Assembly (NCBI RefSeq): GCF_011388215.1 | Contig: NZ_CP049989.1 | Coordinates: 930,001-994,000 of the forward strand | Length of the DNA stretch: 64,000 nt | Source of the DNA: Hydrogenophaga crocea | Lineage (GTDB): Bacteria; Pseudomonadota; Gammaproteobacteria; Burkholderiales; Burkholderiaceae_C | Reading direction: 5' to 3' | Shown: positions 18,454 to 30,433 of the stretch, piece by piece | How the letters are laid out: each line of letters starts with the position of its first letter | Numbering within the stretch: the stretch's first letter is position 1 | Translations under genes and position numbers: made by a program | The notes under the pieces: model-generated | Told to the model about the DNA's origin: nothing | The model's database searches: none | The model's input: only the letters and a program-made list of their open reading frames with translations

Positions 18454-19941
18454 ATGCCGCCCATGACCCGCGACGACCGCCTGCCCCGCGACGCGCAGAG
18501 CATCCTCGAGCTCGCTGCGCGTTCCATGTTCGACCTGTTCGCCAACGCCAGCGAAGGCATGCTGCTGGTGGACCGCGACGCGCGCGTGGTGTGGATCAAC
18601 GACCAGTACCGCCGCTTCCTGCCCGCGCTGGGCTTCGAGCGCGAAGAGGACTTCGTGGGCCAGCCCGTGAGCAACGTGGTGCACAACACGCAGATGCACC
18701 GCGTGCTGGCCACGGGCAAGCCGATCCTGATCGACCTGCTCGACAACCGCGCCGGCACCTTCGTGGTCACGCGCATTCCGCTGCGCGACGACCAGGGCGA
18801 GGTGATCGGCGTGCTGGGCATCGTGCTGTTCGACCACCCCGAGACCACGCTGCAGCCGCTGATCACCAAGTTCGCGCGGCTCGAACACGACCTGAAGGAA
18901 GCGCAGCGCCAGCTCGCCACGCAGCGGCGCAGCAAGTACACCTTCGCGAGCTTCGTGGGCACCAGCCCGGCCGCGGTGGAGGTGAAGCGCCAGGCGCGGC
19001 GCGCGGCGCAGTCGACCAGCCCGGTGCTGCTGCTGGGCGAGACCGGCACCGGCAAGGAGCTGCTGGCGCACGCCATCCACGCGGCCTCGCCGCGCGCGGG
19101 CAAGGCCTTCGTGGGCGTGAACATGGCGGCGGTGCCCGAGTCGCTGCTCGAGGCCGAGTTCTTCGGCGTGGCGCCCGGCGCCTACACCGGCGCCGACCGC
19201 AAGGGCCGCGACGGCAAGTTCCGGATCGCCGACGGCGGCACGCTGTTCCTCGACGAGCTCGGCGACATGCCCATGGCCATGCAGGTGAAGCTGCTGCGCG
19301 CGCTGCAAGAGGGCGAGATCGAGCCGCTGGGCTCGAACCAGCTCGTGCGCTGCGACGTGCGCGTGGTGGCCGCGACCTCGCGCGACCTGCCGCAGCTCGT
19401 GCGCGAAGGGCGCTTCCGCGAAGACCTGTACTACCGCCTCAACGTGCTGCCGATCCGCGTGCCACCGCTGCGCGAGCGGCGCAGCGACATCCCGCAGCTG
19501 ATCGAGGCGCTGTGCGAGGACATCGCCGCGCGCGGCGGCGGTGCGCCCATGGACATCGGCCCGCAGGCCCAGGCCCTGCTCGCCGCGCAGACCTGGCGCG
19601 GCAACATCCGCGAATTGCGCAACGTGCTGGAGCAGCTCGCGCTGCGCACCGATGACGCGCTCATCACCGCCGCCGACGTGGATGCCATCCTGCGCGAGGC
19701 CGGCCTGCCCGCGCTCGCGCCGATCGAGACCGCGCCCGCCAGCGCGCCCGCGGGCGCCGAAGACCTGCGTCCGCTGCCCGAGCAGATCGCCGAGCTCGAG
19801 CAGCGCGCCATCGCCGCCGCGCTCGCGCGCACCGGCGGCAACCGCACGGCCGCGGCGCGGCTGCTGGGCATTTCGCGCGCAAGCCTGTACGACCGGCTCG
19901 CGGCCCTGCCCGGGCTGTCTGAAATCCAGACGGCCGACTGA
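18454..19941 (+). CDS. Sigma-54-dependent transcriptional activator with N-terminal PAS domain
   Basis: A 495-residue enhancer-binding protein. The PAS domain covers about residues 20-130 (ANASEGMLLVDRDARVVWIN). The AAA+ domain, about 165-395, has Walker A GETGTGKE, the sigma-54 contact loop as GAYTGA (a known variant of GAFTGA), Walker B FLDELGD and arginine-finger region REDLYYRLNVLPIRVPPLRER. The Fis-type helix-turn-helix (GGNRTAAARLLGISRASLYDRL) is C-terminal. There is no receiver domain, so a small ligand or redox state probably acts through PAS. It should activate the downstream ABC operon. ATG 18463 is an alternative start. Confidence 0.92.
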   Translation: MPPMTRDDRLPRDAQSILELAARSMFDLFANASEGMLLVDRDARVVWINDQYRRFLPALGFEREEDFVGQPVSNVVHNTQMHRVLATGKPILIDLLDNRAGTFVVTRIPLRDDQGEVIGVLGIVLFDHPETTLQPLITKFARLEHDLKEAQRQLATQRRSKYTFASFVGTSPAAVEVKRQARRAAQSTSPVLLLGETGTGKELLAHAIHAASPRAGKAFVGVNMAAVPESLLEAEFFGVAPGAYTGADRKGRDGKFRIADGGTLFLDELGDMPMAMQVKLLRALQEGEIEPLGSNQLVRCDVRVVAATSRDLPQLVREGRFREDLYYRLNVLPIRVPPLRERRSDIPQLIEALCEDIAARGGGAPMDIGPQAQALLAAQTWRGNIRELRNVLEQLALRTDDALITAADVDAILREAGLPALAPIETAPASAPAGAEDLRPLPEQIAELEQRAIAAALARTGGNRTAAARLLGISRASLYDRLAALPGLSEIQTAD

Positions 19942-19983
19942 AATTCAGACGCTTGCGGGCTTCGGGGCGTCTGACATTCAGAC
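19917..19983. promoter_or_regulatory. Three 15-base palindromes: candidate upstream activator sites
   Basis: GTCTGAAATCCAGAC (19917-19931), GACTGAAATTCAGAC (19936-19950) and GTCTGACATTCAGAC (19969-19983) are variants of one palindrome, with starts 19 and 33 bases apart. The first two overlap the last codons and the stop of the activator gene. They lie 54-120 bases upstream of the -24 element, where enhancer-binding proteins usually bind. Confidence 0.75.
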
Positions 19984-20017
19984 GATCGTCGCCGCGGCGA
20001 CGGCGCGCCTCCTTGTG

Positions 20018-20030
20018 AATCAAGCACTTG
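20018..20030 (+). promoter_or_regulatory. Candidate IHF binding site
   Basis: AATCAAGCACTTG matches the IHF consensus WATCAANNNNTTR at every defined position. It lies between the activator palindromes and the -24/-12 promoter, where IHF bends DNA at many sigma-54 promoters. Confidence 0.6.
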
Positions 20031-20036
20031 CGCGGC

Positions 20037-20052
20037 TGGCACGGCCTGTGCA
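20037..20052 (+). promoter_or_regulatory. Sigma-54 (-24/-12) promoter of the Liv-type operon
   Basis: TGGCACGGCCTGTGCA matches TGGCACGNNNNTTGCW except for one T, with the invariant GG and GC exactly 10 bases apart. Transcription would start near 20063, about 40 bases before the ABC binding-protein gene. Confidence 0.78.
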
Positions 20053-20103
20053 AAAGGGGTGCACGGCGCGCCGCGCCGCGACCCACCCACAAGGAGACAG
20101 CCC

Positions 20104-21300
20104 ATGTTCCACGCCACCCGCCGCCTGGCGGTGATCGCCCTGGCCTGCACGGCCAGCCTGGCCTTTGCCCAGTCCAGCAAGAGCGAGATCCGCATCGCCC
20201 ACATCCACAGCAAGACCGGCCCGCTCGAGGCCTATGCCAAGCAGACCCACACGGGCCTGATGATGGGCCTGAAGTACGCCACCGGCGGCACCATGATGGT
20301 GGGCGGCAAGAAGATCGTGGTGATCGAGAAGGACGACCAGGGCAAGCCCGATGTAGGCAAGAGCCTGCTGGCCGCGGCCTATGCCGACGACAAGGCCGAC
20401 ATCGCCATCGGCCCCACCGCCTCGCCGGTGGCGCTGGCCATGCTGCCCGTGGCCGAGGAGTACCGCAAGATCCTGCTGGTGGAGCCCGCCGTGGCCGACT
20501 CCATCACCGGTGACAAGTGGAACAAGTACATCTTCCGCACCGGCCGCAACAGCAGCCAGGACGCCGCCGCCAACGCCGTGGCCCTGGACGCGCCGAACAA
20601 CGTGATCGGTGTGCTCGCCAACGACAACGCCTTCGGCCGCGACGCCGTGAAGGCCTCGAAGGACTTCACCAAGAAGGCCAAGATCGTGCACGAGGAGTAC
20701 CTGCCCGTGGGCACGACGGACTTCACCGCCGGTCTGCTGCGCCTGGTCGACAAGCTCAAGGACCAGCCGGGCAACAAGTACATCTCGGTGGTGTGGTCGG
20801 GTGCGCCCACGCCCTTCGCCAAGATCGCCGAGATGGAGCTGGACAAGCGCTACGGCATCAAGCTCGCCACGGGCGGCAACATCCTGCCGGCCATGGTGGC
20901 CTACAAGCAGTTCCCGGGCATGGAGGGTGCGCTGTACTACTACTTCGGCATCCCCAAGAACCCGATCAACGAGCACATGGTGGCCGAGCACTACCGCGAG
21001 TTCAAGCAGCCGCCCGACTTCTTCACCGCCGGCGGCTTCAGCGCCGCGATGGCCGTGGTGACCGCGCTCAAGAAGACCAACGGTGACACCAACACCGACA
21101 AGCTCATCCAGACCATGGAGGGCATGAGCTTCGACACGCCCAAGGGCACCATGACCTTCCGCAAGGAAGACCACCAGGCCATGCAGAGCATGTACCACTT
21201 CAGGATCAAGGCCGACCCGGCCTTCGCCTGGGGCGTCCCCGAGCTGGTCCGCGAGATCAAGCCCGAGGACATGAACATCCCCATCCGGAACAAACGCTGA
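20104..21300 (+). CDS. ABC transporter substrate-binding protein, branched-chain amino acid (LivJ) type
   Basis: A 398-residue periplasmic binding protein with a signal peptide (MFHATRRLAVIALACTASLAF, cleavage near AFA-QS). The type I fold starts at EIRIAHIHSKTGPLEAYAKQ and contains DDQGKPDVGKSLLAAAYADD and IGPTASPVALAMLPVAEEY. AAGGAG precedes the ATG. In this family ligands range from branched-chain amino acids to amides and aromatic acids; the specificity cannot be read here. It is the first gene of a complete five-component ABC operon placed behind a sigma-54 promoter. Confidence 0.92.
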   Translation: MFHATRRLAVIALACTASLAFAQSSKSEIRIAHIHSKTGPLEAYAKQTHTGLMMGLKYATGGTMMVGGKKIVVIEKDDQGKPDVGKSLLAAAYADDKADIAIGPTASPVALAMLPVAEEYRKILLVEPAVADSITGDKWNKYIFRTGRNSSQDAAANAVALDAPNNVIGVLANDNAFGRDAVKASKDFTKKAKIVHEEYLPVGTTDFTAGLLRLVDKLKDQPGNKYISVVWSGAPTPFAKIAEMELDKRYGIKLATGGNILPAMVAYKQFPGMEGALYYYFGIPKNPINEHMVAEHYREFKQPPDFFTAGGFSAAMAVVTALKKTNGDTNTDKLIQTMEGMSFDTPKGTMTFRKEDHQAMQSMYHFRIKADPAFAWGVPELVREIKPEDMNIPIRNKR

Positions 21301-21306
21301 CCCTGG

Positions 21307-21330
21307 CGGGCGCCCCGCGCGGGGCGCCCG
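21307..21330 (+). terminator. Intercistronic hairpin after the binding-protein gene
   Basis: A perfect 10-base GC stem with a GCGC loop lies 6 bases after the stop and 7 bases before livG. There is no T run. It could partially terminate transcription or protect the 3' end of the binding-protein message, raising its level over the permease genes. Confidence 0.6.
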
Positions 21331-21337
21331 AACCCCC

Positions 21338-22099
21338 ATGCTGCAAACCTCTAACCTCACGGTCCGCTTCGGCGGGCACGTGGCGGTGAATGCTGTGTCC
21401 TGCGCGTTCGAGCCGGGCACGCTCACCGCCATCGTCGGCCCCAATGGCGCGGGCAAGACCACCTACTTCAACCTGATCTCGGGGCAGATCAAGGCCACGG
21501 CTGGCTCAGTCACGCTCGACGGGCGCGAGCTCACGAAGCTGCCCGCGCCGCTGCGCACGCGCGCCGGCCTGGGGCGGGCGTTCCAGCTCACCAACCTGTT
21601 CCCGCAGCTGAGCGTGCGCGAGAACGTGCGCATGGCGGTGCAGGCCCGCGCGGGCGCAGGGCTCGATTTCTTCCGCGTCTGGAGCGACCGCAAGGACCTG
21701 ATCGAACAGGCCGACCGCATCCTCGAGACCGTGGCCCTGATCGACAAGGCCGAGGCCCGCGCCGCCAGCCTGCCGCACGGCGACCAGCGCAAGCTCGAGG
21801 TCGGCATCCTCATGGCGCTCGATCCCAAGGTCTACATGTTCGACGAGCCCACCGCGGGCATGAGCGTGGACGAGGTGCCCGTGATCCTCAACCTGATCCG
21901 CCAGCTCAAGCAGGACCGCAGCAAGACCATCCTGCTGGTGGAGCACAAGATGGACGTGGTGCGCGAGCTCTCCGACCGCATCATCGTGCTGCACAACGGC
22001 GAACTGGTGGCCGATGGCGAACCCGAGTCGGTGATCGCCTCGCCCGTCGTTCAGCAGGCCTACCTCGGCGTGAACCCCGAAGAAGCGGTGGCGGCATGA
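21338..22099 (+). CDS. livG: Liv-type ABC transporter ATP-binding protein (LivG)
   Basis: A 253-residue ATPase with Walker A GPNGAGKTT near residue 34, Q-loop in GRAFQLTNLF, signature region LPHGDQRKLE in place of the usual LSxGxQ, Walker B VYMFDEPTAGMS and switch His in LVEHKMDVV. With LivF it powers uptake through LivHM. The diverged signature (HGD for the common YGE/GGQ) is also seen in some LivG relatives and is not necessarily inactivating. The stop overlaps the livF start (ATGA). Confidence 0.92.
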   Translation: MLQTSNLTVRFGGHVAVNAVSCAFEPGTLTAIVGPNGAGKTTYFNLISGQIKATAGSVTLDGRELTKLPAPLRTRAGLGRAFQLTNLFPQLSVRENVRMAVQARAGAGLDFFRVWSDRKDLIEQADRILETVALIDKAEARAASLPHGDQRKLEVGILMALDPKVYMFDEPTAGMSVDEVPVILNLIRQLKQDRSKTILLVEHKMDVVRELSDRIIVLHNGELVADGEPESVIASPVVQQAYLGVNPEEAVAA

Positions 22100-22833
22100 G
22101 CGAACCCCTGCTGAAACTCGAGGGCGTGCACACGCACATCGGGGCGTACCACATCCTGCACGGCGTGGACCTGGCGGTGCCGGCGAACGAACTCACCATG
22201 CTGCTGGGCCGCAACGGCGCGGGCAAGACCACCACGCTGCGCACCATCATGGGCCTGTGGAAGGCCAGCCAGGGCCGCATCACGCTGGCCGGGCAGGACA
22301 TCACCGCGCGCGCCACGCCCGACATCGCGCAGAGCGGCGTGGCCTACGTGCCGGAGAACATGGGCATCTTCTCCGACCTGAGCGTGAAGGAGAACATGCT
22401 GCTGGCCGCGCGCGGCGCGCGCACGCTCGACGACGTGGACACGAAGCGCCTCGAGTGGATCTTCGACATGTTCCCCGCGATGAAGAAGTTCTGGCTGCAC
22501 CCCGCAGGCAAGCTCTCGGGCGGGCAGAAGCAGATGCTCGCGGTCTCGCGCGCCATCGTCGAGCCGCGCCAGCTGCTGCTGATCGACGAGCCCAGCAAGG
22601 GCCTGGCGCCGGCCATCATCCAGAACATGATCGCGGCCTTCAAGGCGCTCAAGGCCGCGCAGACCACCATCCTGCTCGTCGAGCAGAACTTCAACTTCGC
22701 GCGCCAGCTCGGCGACCACGTGGCCGTGATGGACGACGGCCGCGTGGTGCACAGCGGCGCGATGGCCGAACTGGCCGAAGACACGGCGCTGCAGGCGCGC
22801 CTGCTCGGCCTCTCGCTCGGAGCGCATCAATGA
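22096..22833 (+). CDS. livF: Liv-type ABC transporter ATP-binding protein (LivF)
   Basis: A 245-residue ATPase with Walker A GRNGAGKTTTLRTIMG near residue 37, signature KLSGGQKQMLAVSRA, Walker B LLLIDEPSKGLAP and switch region LLVEQNFNFA. These are standard LivF features. It partners LivG on the cytoplasmic side of the permease. It overlaps livG and livH by four bases each, consistent with coupled translation within the operon. Confidence 0.94.
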   Translation: MSEPLLKLEGVHTHIGAYHILHGVDLAVPANELTMLLGRNGAGKTTTLRTIMGLWKASQGRITLAGQDITARATPDIAQSGVAYVPENMGIFSDLSVKENMLLAARGARTLDDVDTKRLEWIFDMFPAMKKFWLHPAGKLSGGQKQMLAVSRAIVEPRQLLLIDEPSKGLAPAIIQNMIAAFKALKAAQTTILLVEQNFNFARQLGDHVAVMDDGRVVHSGAMAELAEDTALQARLLGLSLGAHQ

Positions 22834-23816
22834 GTTTCCTCAAAGACTTCGACTGGCGCCCCGTCGCCCTGGTGCCGCTGCTGGCCGCGCTCGCGCTGCC
22901 CGCGGTGGGCAGCCCCTCGACCTGGCTCACGCTGACCGTGGCGGGCCTGGCCATGGGGCTGATCGTGTTCATCATCGCCTCGGGCCTCACCCTGGTGTTC
23001 GGGCTGATGGACGTGCTCAACTTCGGCCACGGCGTGTTCATCGCGCTCGGCGCCTTCGTGGCGGTGAGCGTGTTCGGCGGCCTCAACGCCTACGCCATCG
23101 CCGACAGCTTCTGGCTCAACCTGGTGGCGCTGGTGCCGGCCATGCTCGCGGCCATGGCGGTGGCGGGCGCGCTGGGCCTGGTGTTCGAGCGCGTGATCGT
23201 GCGGCCCGTGTACGGCCAGCACCTCAAGCAGATCCTCATCACCATGGGCGGCATGATCATCGGCGAGGAGCTGATCAAGGTCATCTGGGGCCCGGGCCAG
23301 CTCGCGCTGCCGCTGCCCGAGACCCTGCGCGGCAGCTTCCTGATCGGCGACGCCTCGATCGAGAAGTACCGCCTGCTCGCGGTGGCCGTGGGCCTGACGG
23401 TGTTCGCCGCCATGGTGTGGACGCTCAACCGCACCAAGGTCGGCCTGCTGATCCGCGCCGGCGTGCAGGACCGCGAGATGGTCGAGTCGCTGGGCTACCG
23501 CATCCACCGCCTGTTCGTGGGCGTGTTCGTGGCGGGCAGCGCGCTCGCGGGCCTGGGCGGCGTGATGTGGGGCCTGTACCAGCAGACCGTGCTGCCCCAG
23601 ATGGGCGCGCAGGTCAACGTGCTGATCTTCATCGTCATCATCATCGGCGGCCTGGGCTCCACGCTGGGCGCGCTGGTGGGCGCATTGCTGGTGGGCCTGA
23701 TGGCCAACTACACCGGCTTTCTCGCGCCCAAGGTGGCGCTGTTCTCCAACATCGCGCTGATGGTCGCCATCCTGCTGTGGCGGCCCCAGGGCGTGTACCC
23801 CGTAGCCAACCGATAA
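22830..23816 (+). CDS. livH: Liv-type ABC transporter permease (LivH)
   Basis: A 328-residue inner-membrane permease with about eight helices. Recognisable LivH features are GLTLVFGLMDVLNFGHG near residues 50-66, the early ERVIVRPVYGQHLKQIL segment, RAGVQDREMVESLGYR (the coupling-helix region contacting the ATPases) and a C-terminal GGLGSTLGALVGALLVGL. It forms the channel with LivM. The ATG at 22830 overlaps the livF stop. Confidence 0.94.
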   Translation: MSFLKDFDWRPVALVPLLAALALPAVGSPSTWLTLTVAGLAMGLIVFIIASGLTLVFGLMDVLNFGHGVFIALGAFVAVSVFGGLNAYAIADSFWLNLVALVPAMLAAMAVAGALGLVFERVIVRPVYGQHLKQILITMGGMIIGEELIKVIWGPGQLALPLPETLRGSFLIGDASIEKYRLLAVAVGLTVFAAMVWTLNRTKVGLLIRAGVQDREMVESLGYRIHRLFVGVFVAGSALAGLGGVMWGLYQQTVLPQMGAQVNVLIFIVIIIGGLGSTLGALVGALLVGLMANYTGFLAPKVALFSNIALMVAILLWRPQGVYPVANR

Positions 23817-23828
23817 GGAGCAGCGCCC

Positions 23829-24926
23829 GTGTTGTCCCGTCTGCTCTCCCACGACCTGCCGCGCAGCCGCCCGCTGGCGGTGCTGCTCGCGCTGCTGGTG
23901 CTGGGCCTGGCCTTCGCGCCCTTCCTGTTTCCGGGCGTGAAGGCGCTCAACGTGGCCGCCAAAGTGCTGATCTTCATCGCCCTGGTGGTCAGCTTCGACC
24001 TGCTGCTCGGCTACACCGGCATCGTGAGCTTCGCGCACACCATGTTCTTCGGCATCGGCGCCTACGGCATCGCCATCTCGGCCACCGCGCTCGGCCCCAC
24101 CTGGTGGGCGCTGATCGTGGGCGCGCTCGGGGCCCTGCTGCTGTCGCTGCTGCTGTCGCTGCTGATCGGCCTGTTTTCGCTGCGGGTGCGCGCGATCTTC
24201 TTCGCCATGATCACGCTCGCCGTGGCCTCGGCCTTCCTCACGCTGGCCTCGCAGCTCTCGGACATCACCGGCGGTGAAGACGGCCTGACCTTCCGCCTGC
24301 CCGAGCTGCTCTCGCCGGGCTTCGCGCTGATGGAGGACGACTTCCAGGGCCCGTTCGGCCCGGTGGCGCTCAACGGCCGCTTCATCACCTACTACCTGCT
24401 GTTCGTGTGCGTCACGGCCATGTTCCTGGTGATGCTGCGCATCGTGAACTCGCCCTTCGGCCGCGTGCTGCAGGCGATCCGCGAAAACGACTTCCGCGCC
24501 GAGGCCCTGGGCTACCGCACGGTGGTGTACCGCACGCTCTCCAACGTGATCGCCGCCTCGTTCGCCACGCTCGCGGGCTGCCTGCTGGCGCTCTGGCTGC
24601 GCTACAACGGGCCCGACACCTCGCTGTCCTTCGAGATCATGCTGGACATCCTGCTGATCGTGGTCATCGGCGGCATGGGCACGCTCTACGGCGCCATCAT
24701 CGGCAGCGTGGTGTTCCTGGTCGCCCAGAGCTACCTGCAGGACCTGCTGCGCTGGGCCGGTGCGCTCACCGAAGGCGTGCCGCTGCTGCCCGCCCTGCTC
24801 ACGCCCGACCGCTGGCTGCTCTGGCTCGGCCTGCTGTTCGTGCTCTCGGTCTACCACTTCCCCACCGGCGTGGTGGGCAAGCTGCGCGAGCGCGCATCGC
24901 TCAAAGGCACGAAGGAGGGCGCATGA
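23829..24926 (+). CDS. livM: Liv-type ABC transporter permease (LivM)
   Basis: A 365-residue permease starting with GTG at 23829, with AAGGAG upstream. It has about nine helices, the LivM segment LLGYTGIVSFAHTMFFGIGAYG near residues 58-80, the coupling region AIRENDFRAEALGYR and GGMGTLYGAIIGSVVF. It is the second channel subunit. Its stop overlaps the start of the alpha/beta hydrolase gene (ATGA), which ties that enzyme to the transporter. Confidence 0.93.
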   Translation: MLSRLLSHDLPRSRPLAVLLALLVLGLAFAPFLFPGVKALNVAAKVLIFIALVVSFDLLLGYTGIVSFAHTMFFGIGAYGIAISATALGPTWWALIVGALGALLLSLLLSLLIGLFSLRVRAIFFAMITLAVASAFLTLASQLSDITGGEDGLTFRLPELLSPGFALMEDDFQGPFGPVALNGRFITYYLLFVCVTAMFLVMLRIVNSPFGRVLQAIRENDFRAEALGYRTVVYRTLSNVIAASFATLAGCLLALWLRYNGPDTSLSFEIMLDILLIVVIGGMGTLYGAIIGSVVFLVAQSYLQDLLRWAGALTEGVPLLPALLTPDRWLLWLGLLFVLSVYHFPTGVVGKLRERASLKGTKEGA

Positions 24927-25786
24927 ACCTCGCCACCCCCGAACCGCGTTCGCGTTACCTCGTGTGCGAGGGCCGCGAGATCCACTTCACCGACTGGGTG
25001 CCCGCGCAGGCCGGCGGCCCGGTGGTGATCGCCTGGCACGGCCTGGCGCGCACCGGGCGCGACATGGACCCGCTGGCCGCGCACCTGTGCGCCCAGGGCT
25101 GGCGCGTGATCTGCCCCGACACGCTCGGCCGCGGCCTGTCGCAGTGGAGCCCCAAGCCGCAGGAAGAGTACTGCCTGTCGTTCTACGCGCGGCTGGCGCG
25201 TTCGCTGGTGGACCAGCTCGGCCTGCAGCGCTTCCACTGGGTGGGCACGTCCATGGGCGGGGCGATCGGCATGGTGTGCGCGGCCGGGCCGCTGCAGGGC
25301 CGCATCGAGCGCCTGGTGCTCAACGACATCGGGCCGCAACTGGCCGCGCCCGCGGTGGCGCGCATCCGCGCCTACGCCGGCAACCCGCCGGCCTTCGGCA
25401 CGGTGCACGAGCTCGAGCAGTTCTTCCGCACCGTCTACAAACCCTATGGCTACCTGCCCGACGCGCAGTGGCGCCAGCTCACCGAAAGCTCGCTGCGCCG
25501 CCTGCCCGACGGCCGCGTGACGCCGCACTACGACCCGGCCATGGTGCAGCAGTTCGAGCACCACCCGCAGGACTACGAGCTCTGGCCCACCTTCGACCGC
25601 ATCGAGGTGCCGGTGCTGTGCCTGCGCGGCGCCGAATCCGACCTGCTGCTGGCCGACACCGCCGAGGCCATGCGCGACCGCGGGCCGCGCGCGCTGGTGG
25701 TGACCATTCCGGGCTGCGGCCACGCGCCCGCGCTCAACGTGCCCGACCAGTTCGATCTGGTGCAGCGTTTCCTGAGCGGGCACTGA
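24923..25786 (+). CDS. Alpha/beta hydrolase encoded with the Liv-type transporter
   Basis: A 287-residue alpha/beta-hydrolase. The oxyanion region AWHGLARTGRDMDPLA is near residue 38, the nucleophile elbow GTSMGG near 107-112 (Ser nucleophile), an acid candidate is in GAESDLLL and the catalytic His is in GCGHAPAL near residue 270. It has no signal peptide, so it is cytosolic. Overlap with livM suggests that it acts on the imported compound, perhaps an ester or a ring-cleavage product; this is inferred from context. It is convergent with kdsA, with only 24 bases between stops. Confidence 0.85.
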   Translation: MNLATPEPRSRYLVCEGREIHFTDWVPAQAGGPVVIAWHGLARTGRDMDPLAAHLCAQGWRVICPDTLGRGLSQWSPKPQEEYCLSFYARLARSLVDQLGLQRFHWVGTSMGGAIGMVCAAGPLQGRIERLVLNDIGPQLAAPAVARIRAYAGNPPAFGTVHELEQFFRTVYKPYGYLPDAQWRQLTESSLRRLPDGRVTPHYDPAMVQQFEHHPQDYELWPTFDRIEVPVLCLRGAESDLLLADTAEAMRDRGPRALVVTIPGCGHAPALNVPDQFDLVQRFLSGH

Positions 25787-25810
25787 ACCCGCGCGCCCGC
25801 CCGCGCGCGT

Positions 25811-28847
<3,037 letters not shown>

Positions 28848-28882
28848 CGGTCCGAGGCTAGCAGACGGCCGTGGTGGCGCCC

Positions 28883-30409
28883 TCAATCGGCCGCGGCCTG
28901 CAGCGCGGCGAGCTGCCGCCTGGCGCGCAGGTTGCCGCGCAGCGTCGACCACAGGGCCCACAGCAGCAGCGCCGCCGTCATGGCCAGCAGCGTGGCGCTG
29001 ATGGGGCGCTCGATGAACACCATCGGGTCGCCGCGCGAGATCAGCATGGCGCGACGCAGGTACTCCTCCATCAGCGGGCCCAGGATGTAGCCCAGCAGCA
29101 GCGGGGCGGGCTCGAAGCGCAGCACCATGAGCAGGTAGCCCATGACGCCCAGCGCGGTCACGAGGTAGATGTCGAAGCCGTTGTTGTTGACGCTGTACAC
29201 GCCCAGGGCCACGAACACCAGGATCGCCGGGTACATCCACGCGAACGGGATGCGCAGCAGCGCGACCCACAGGCCGATGGTGGGCAGGTTGAGGATCACC
29301 AGCATGATGTTGCCGATCGCGAAGCTCACCACCAGGCCCCAGAACAGCGCGGGCTGCTCGCTGATGAGCATGGGACCGGGCTGGATGCCGTGGATGATCA
29401 GCGCGCCCAGCATCACGGCCATCACCGCGTCACCGGGGATGCCCAGCGACAGCGAGGGCACGAAGGCGGTCTGCGCGGCCGCGTTGTTGGCGGATTCGGG
29501 CGCGGTGATGCCCTCGATGGCGCCTTTGCCGAAACGGCTGGGGTCGCGCGCCACCTTCTTCTCGATGGCGTAGGCCATGAAGGCCGCGATCGACGGCCCC
29601 ACACCGGGCAGCGCGCCCAGTGCCGAGCCCAGCGCCGAGCCGCGGGCCATGGGCTTGACCGTGGCCCTGAACTCCTCGCGCGAAGGCGCCATGGAGCGCA
29701 GCGAGATCTTCTCGATCTTGCGGTTGGCGTCGGCCGACTTGATGCAGCGCACCACCTCGGCGATGCCGAACAGGCCCATGGCCAGCGCCACCAGGTTGAT
29801 GCCGTCGGTGAGTTCGGGCACGTCGAAGGCGAAGCGCGCCACGCCGGAATTGATGTCGGTGCCGACCATGCCCAGCAGCAGGCCGAACACCATCATGGCC
29901 AGGCCTTTCACCGCCGACCCCGAACTCACCGAGGACGCGGCGACCAGGCCCAGCAGCATCATCGAGCAGAACTCGGCGGGGCCGAATTTCAGGCCCACCT
30001 CGGCGATCACGGGCGAGAACAGCGTGAGCAGCACCAGGCCCGACATCGCCCCCGCCAGCGAGGCGATGGTGGTGACGAACAGTGCGACGCCGGCCTTGCC
30101 ATTGCGCGCCATCGGATAGCCGTCGATGCAGGTCACGGCCGACGAGGGCGTGCCCGGCAGGTTCAGCAGGATGGAGGCGGTGGAGCCGCCGTACTGCGCG
30201 CCGTAGTACACGCCCGCGAGCATGATGATCGCAGCCGTGGGCGGGATGTGGTACGAGAGCGGCAGCAGCAGCGAGATCGCGGCGAGCGCGCCGATGCCCG
30301 GCAGCACGCCGACCACGGTGCCCAGAAAGACACCGAGGAAACAGTAGAGCAGGTTGATGGGCTCGGCCGCGACCTGCAGACCGAACCAGAGGTTGTTGAG
30401 CAATTCCAT
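28883..30409 (-). CDS. tctA: Tripartite tricarboxylate transporter large permease TctA (second copy)
   Basis: A 508-residue TctA permease. Conserved loops: GVLPGIGALAAISLLLPLSY near residues 38-57, YGGSTASILLNLPG near 75-88, GALPGVGPSIAAFMAY and PESANNAAAQTAFVPSLSLGIPG. About 12 helices are predicted. It differs substantially from the permease at 14156-15670, for example ALAAIS versus GPAVTV in the first loop, so a different substrate is likely. It pairs with the tctB upstream; no tctC lies next to it. Confidence 0.94.
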   Translation of the reverse strand: MELLNNLWFGLQVAAEPINLLYCFLGVFLGTVVGVLPGIGALAAISLLLPLSYHIPPTAAIIMLAGVYYGAQYGGSTASILLNLPGTPSSAVTCIDGYPMARNGKAGVALFVTTIASLAGAMSGLVLLTLFSPVIAEVGLKFGPAEFCSMMLLGLVAASSVSSGSAVKGLAMMVFGLLLGMVGTDINSGVARFAFDVPELTDGINLVALAMGLFGIAEVVRCIKSADANRKIEKISLRSMAPSREEFRATVKPMARGSALGSALGALPGVGPSIAAFMAYAIEKKVARDPSRFGKGAIEGITAPESANNAAAQTAFVPSLSLGIPGDAVMAVMLGALIIHGIQPGPMLISEQPALFWGLVVSFAIGNIMLVILNLPTIGLWVALLRIPFAWMYPAILVFVALGVYSVNNNGFDIYLVTALGVMGYLLMVLRFEPAPLLLGYILGPLMEEYLRRAMLISRGDPMVFIERPISATLLAMTAALLLWALWSTLRGNLRARRQLAALQAAAD

Positions 30410-30433
30410 GGCAGGGTTCTCGCTGGGGCGTGC

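Noticed and set aside
21836..21880. Possible loss of function in LivG because the ABC signature reads HGD in place of GGQ.
   Set aside because: Walker A, Walker B and switch His are intact, and LivG-type ATPases vary at this position.
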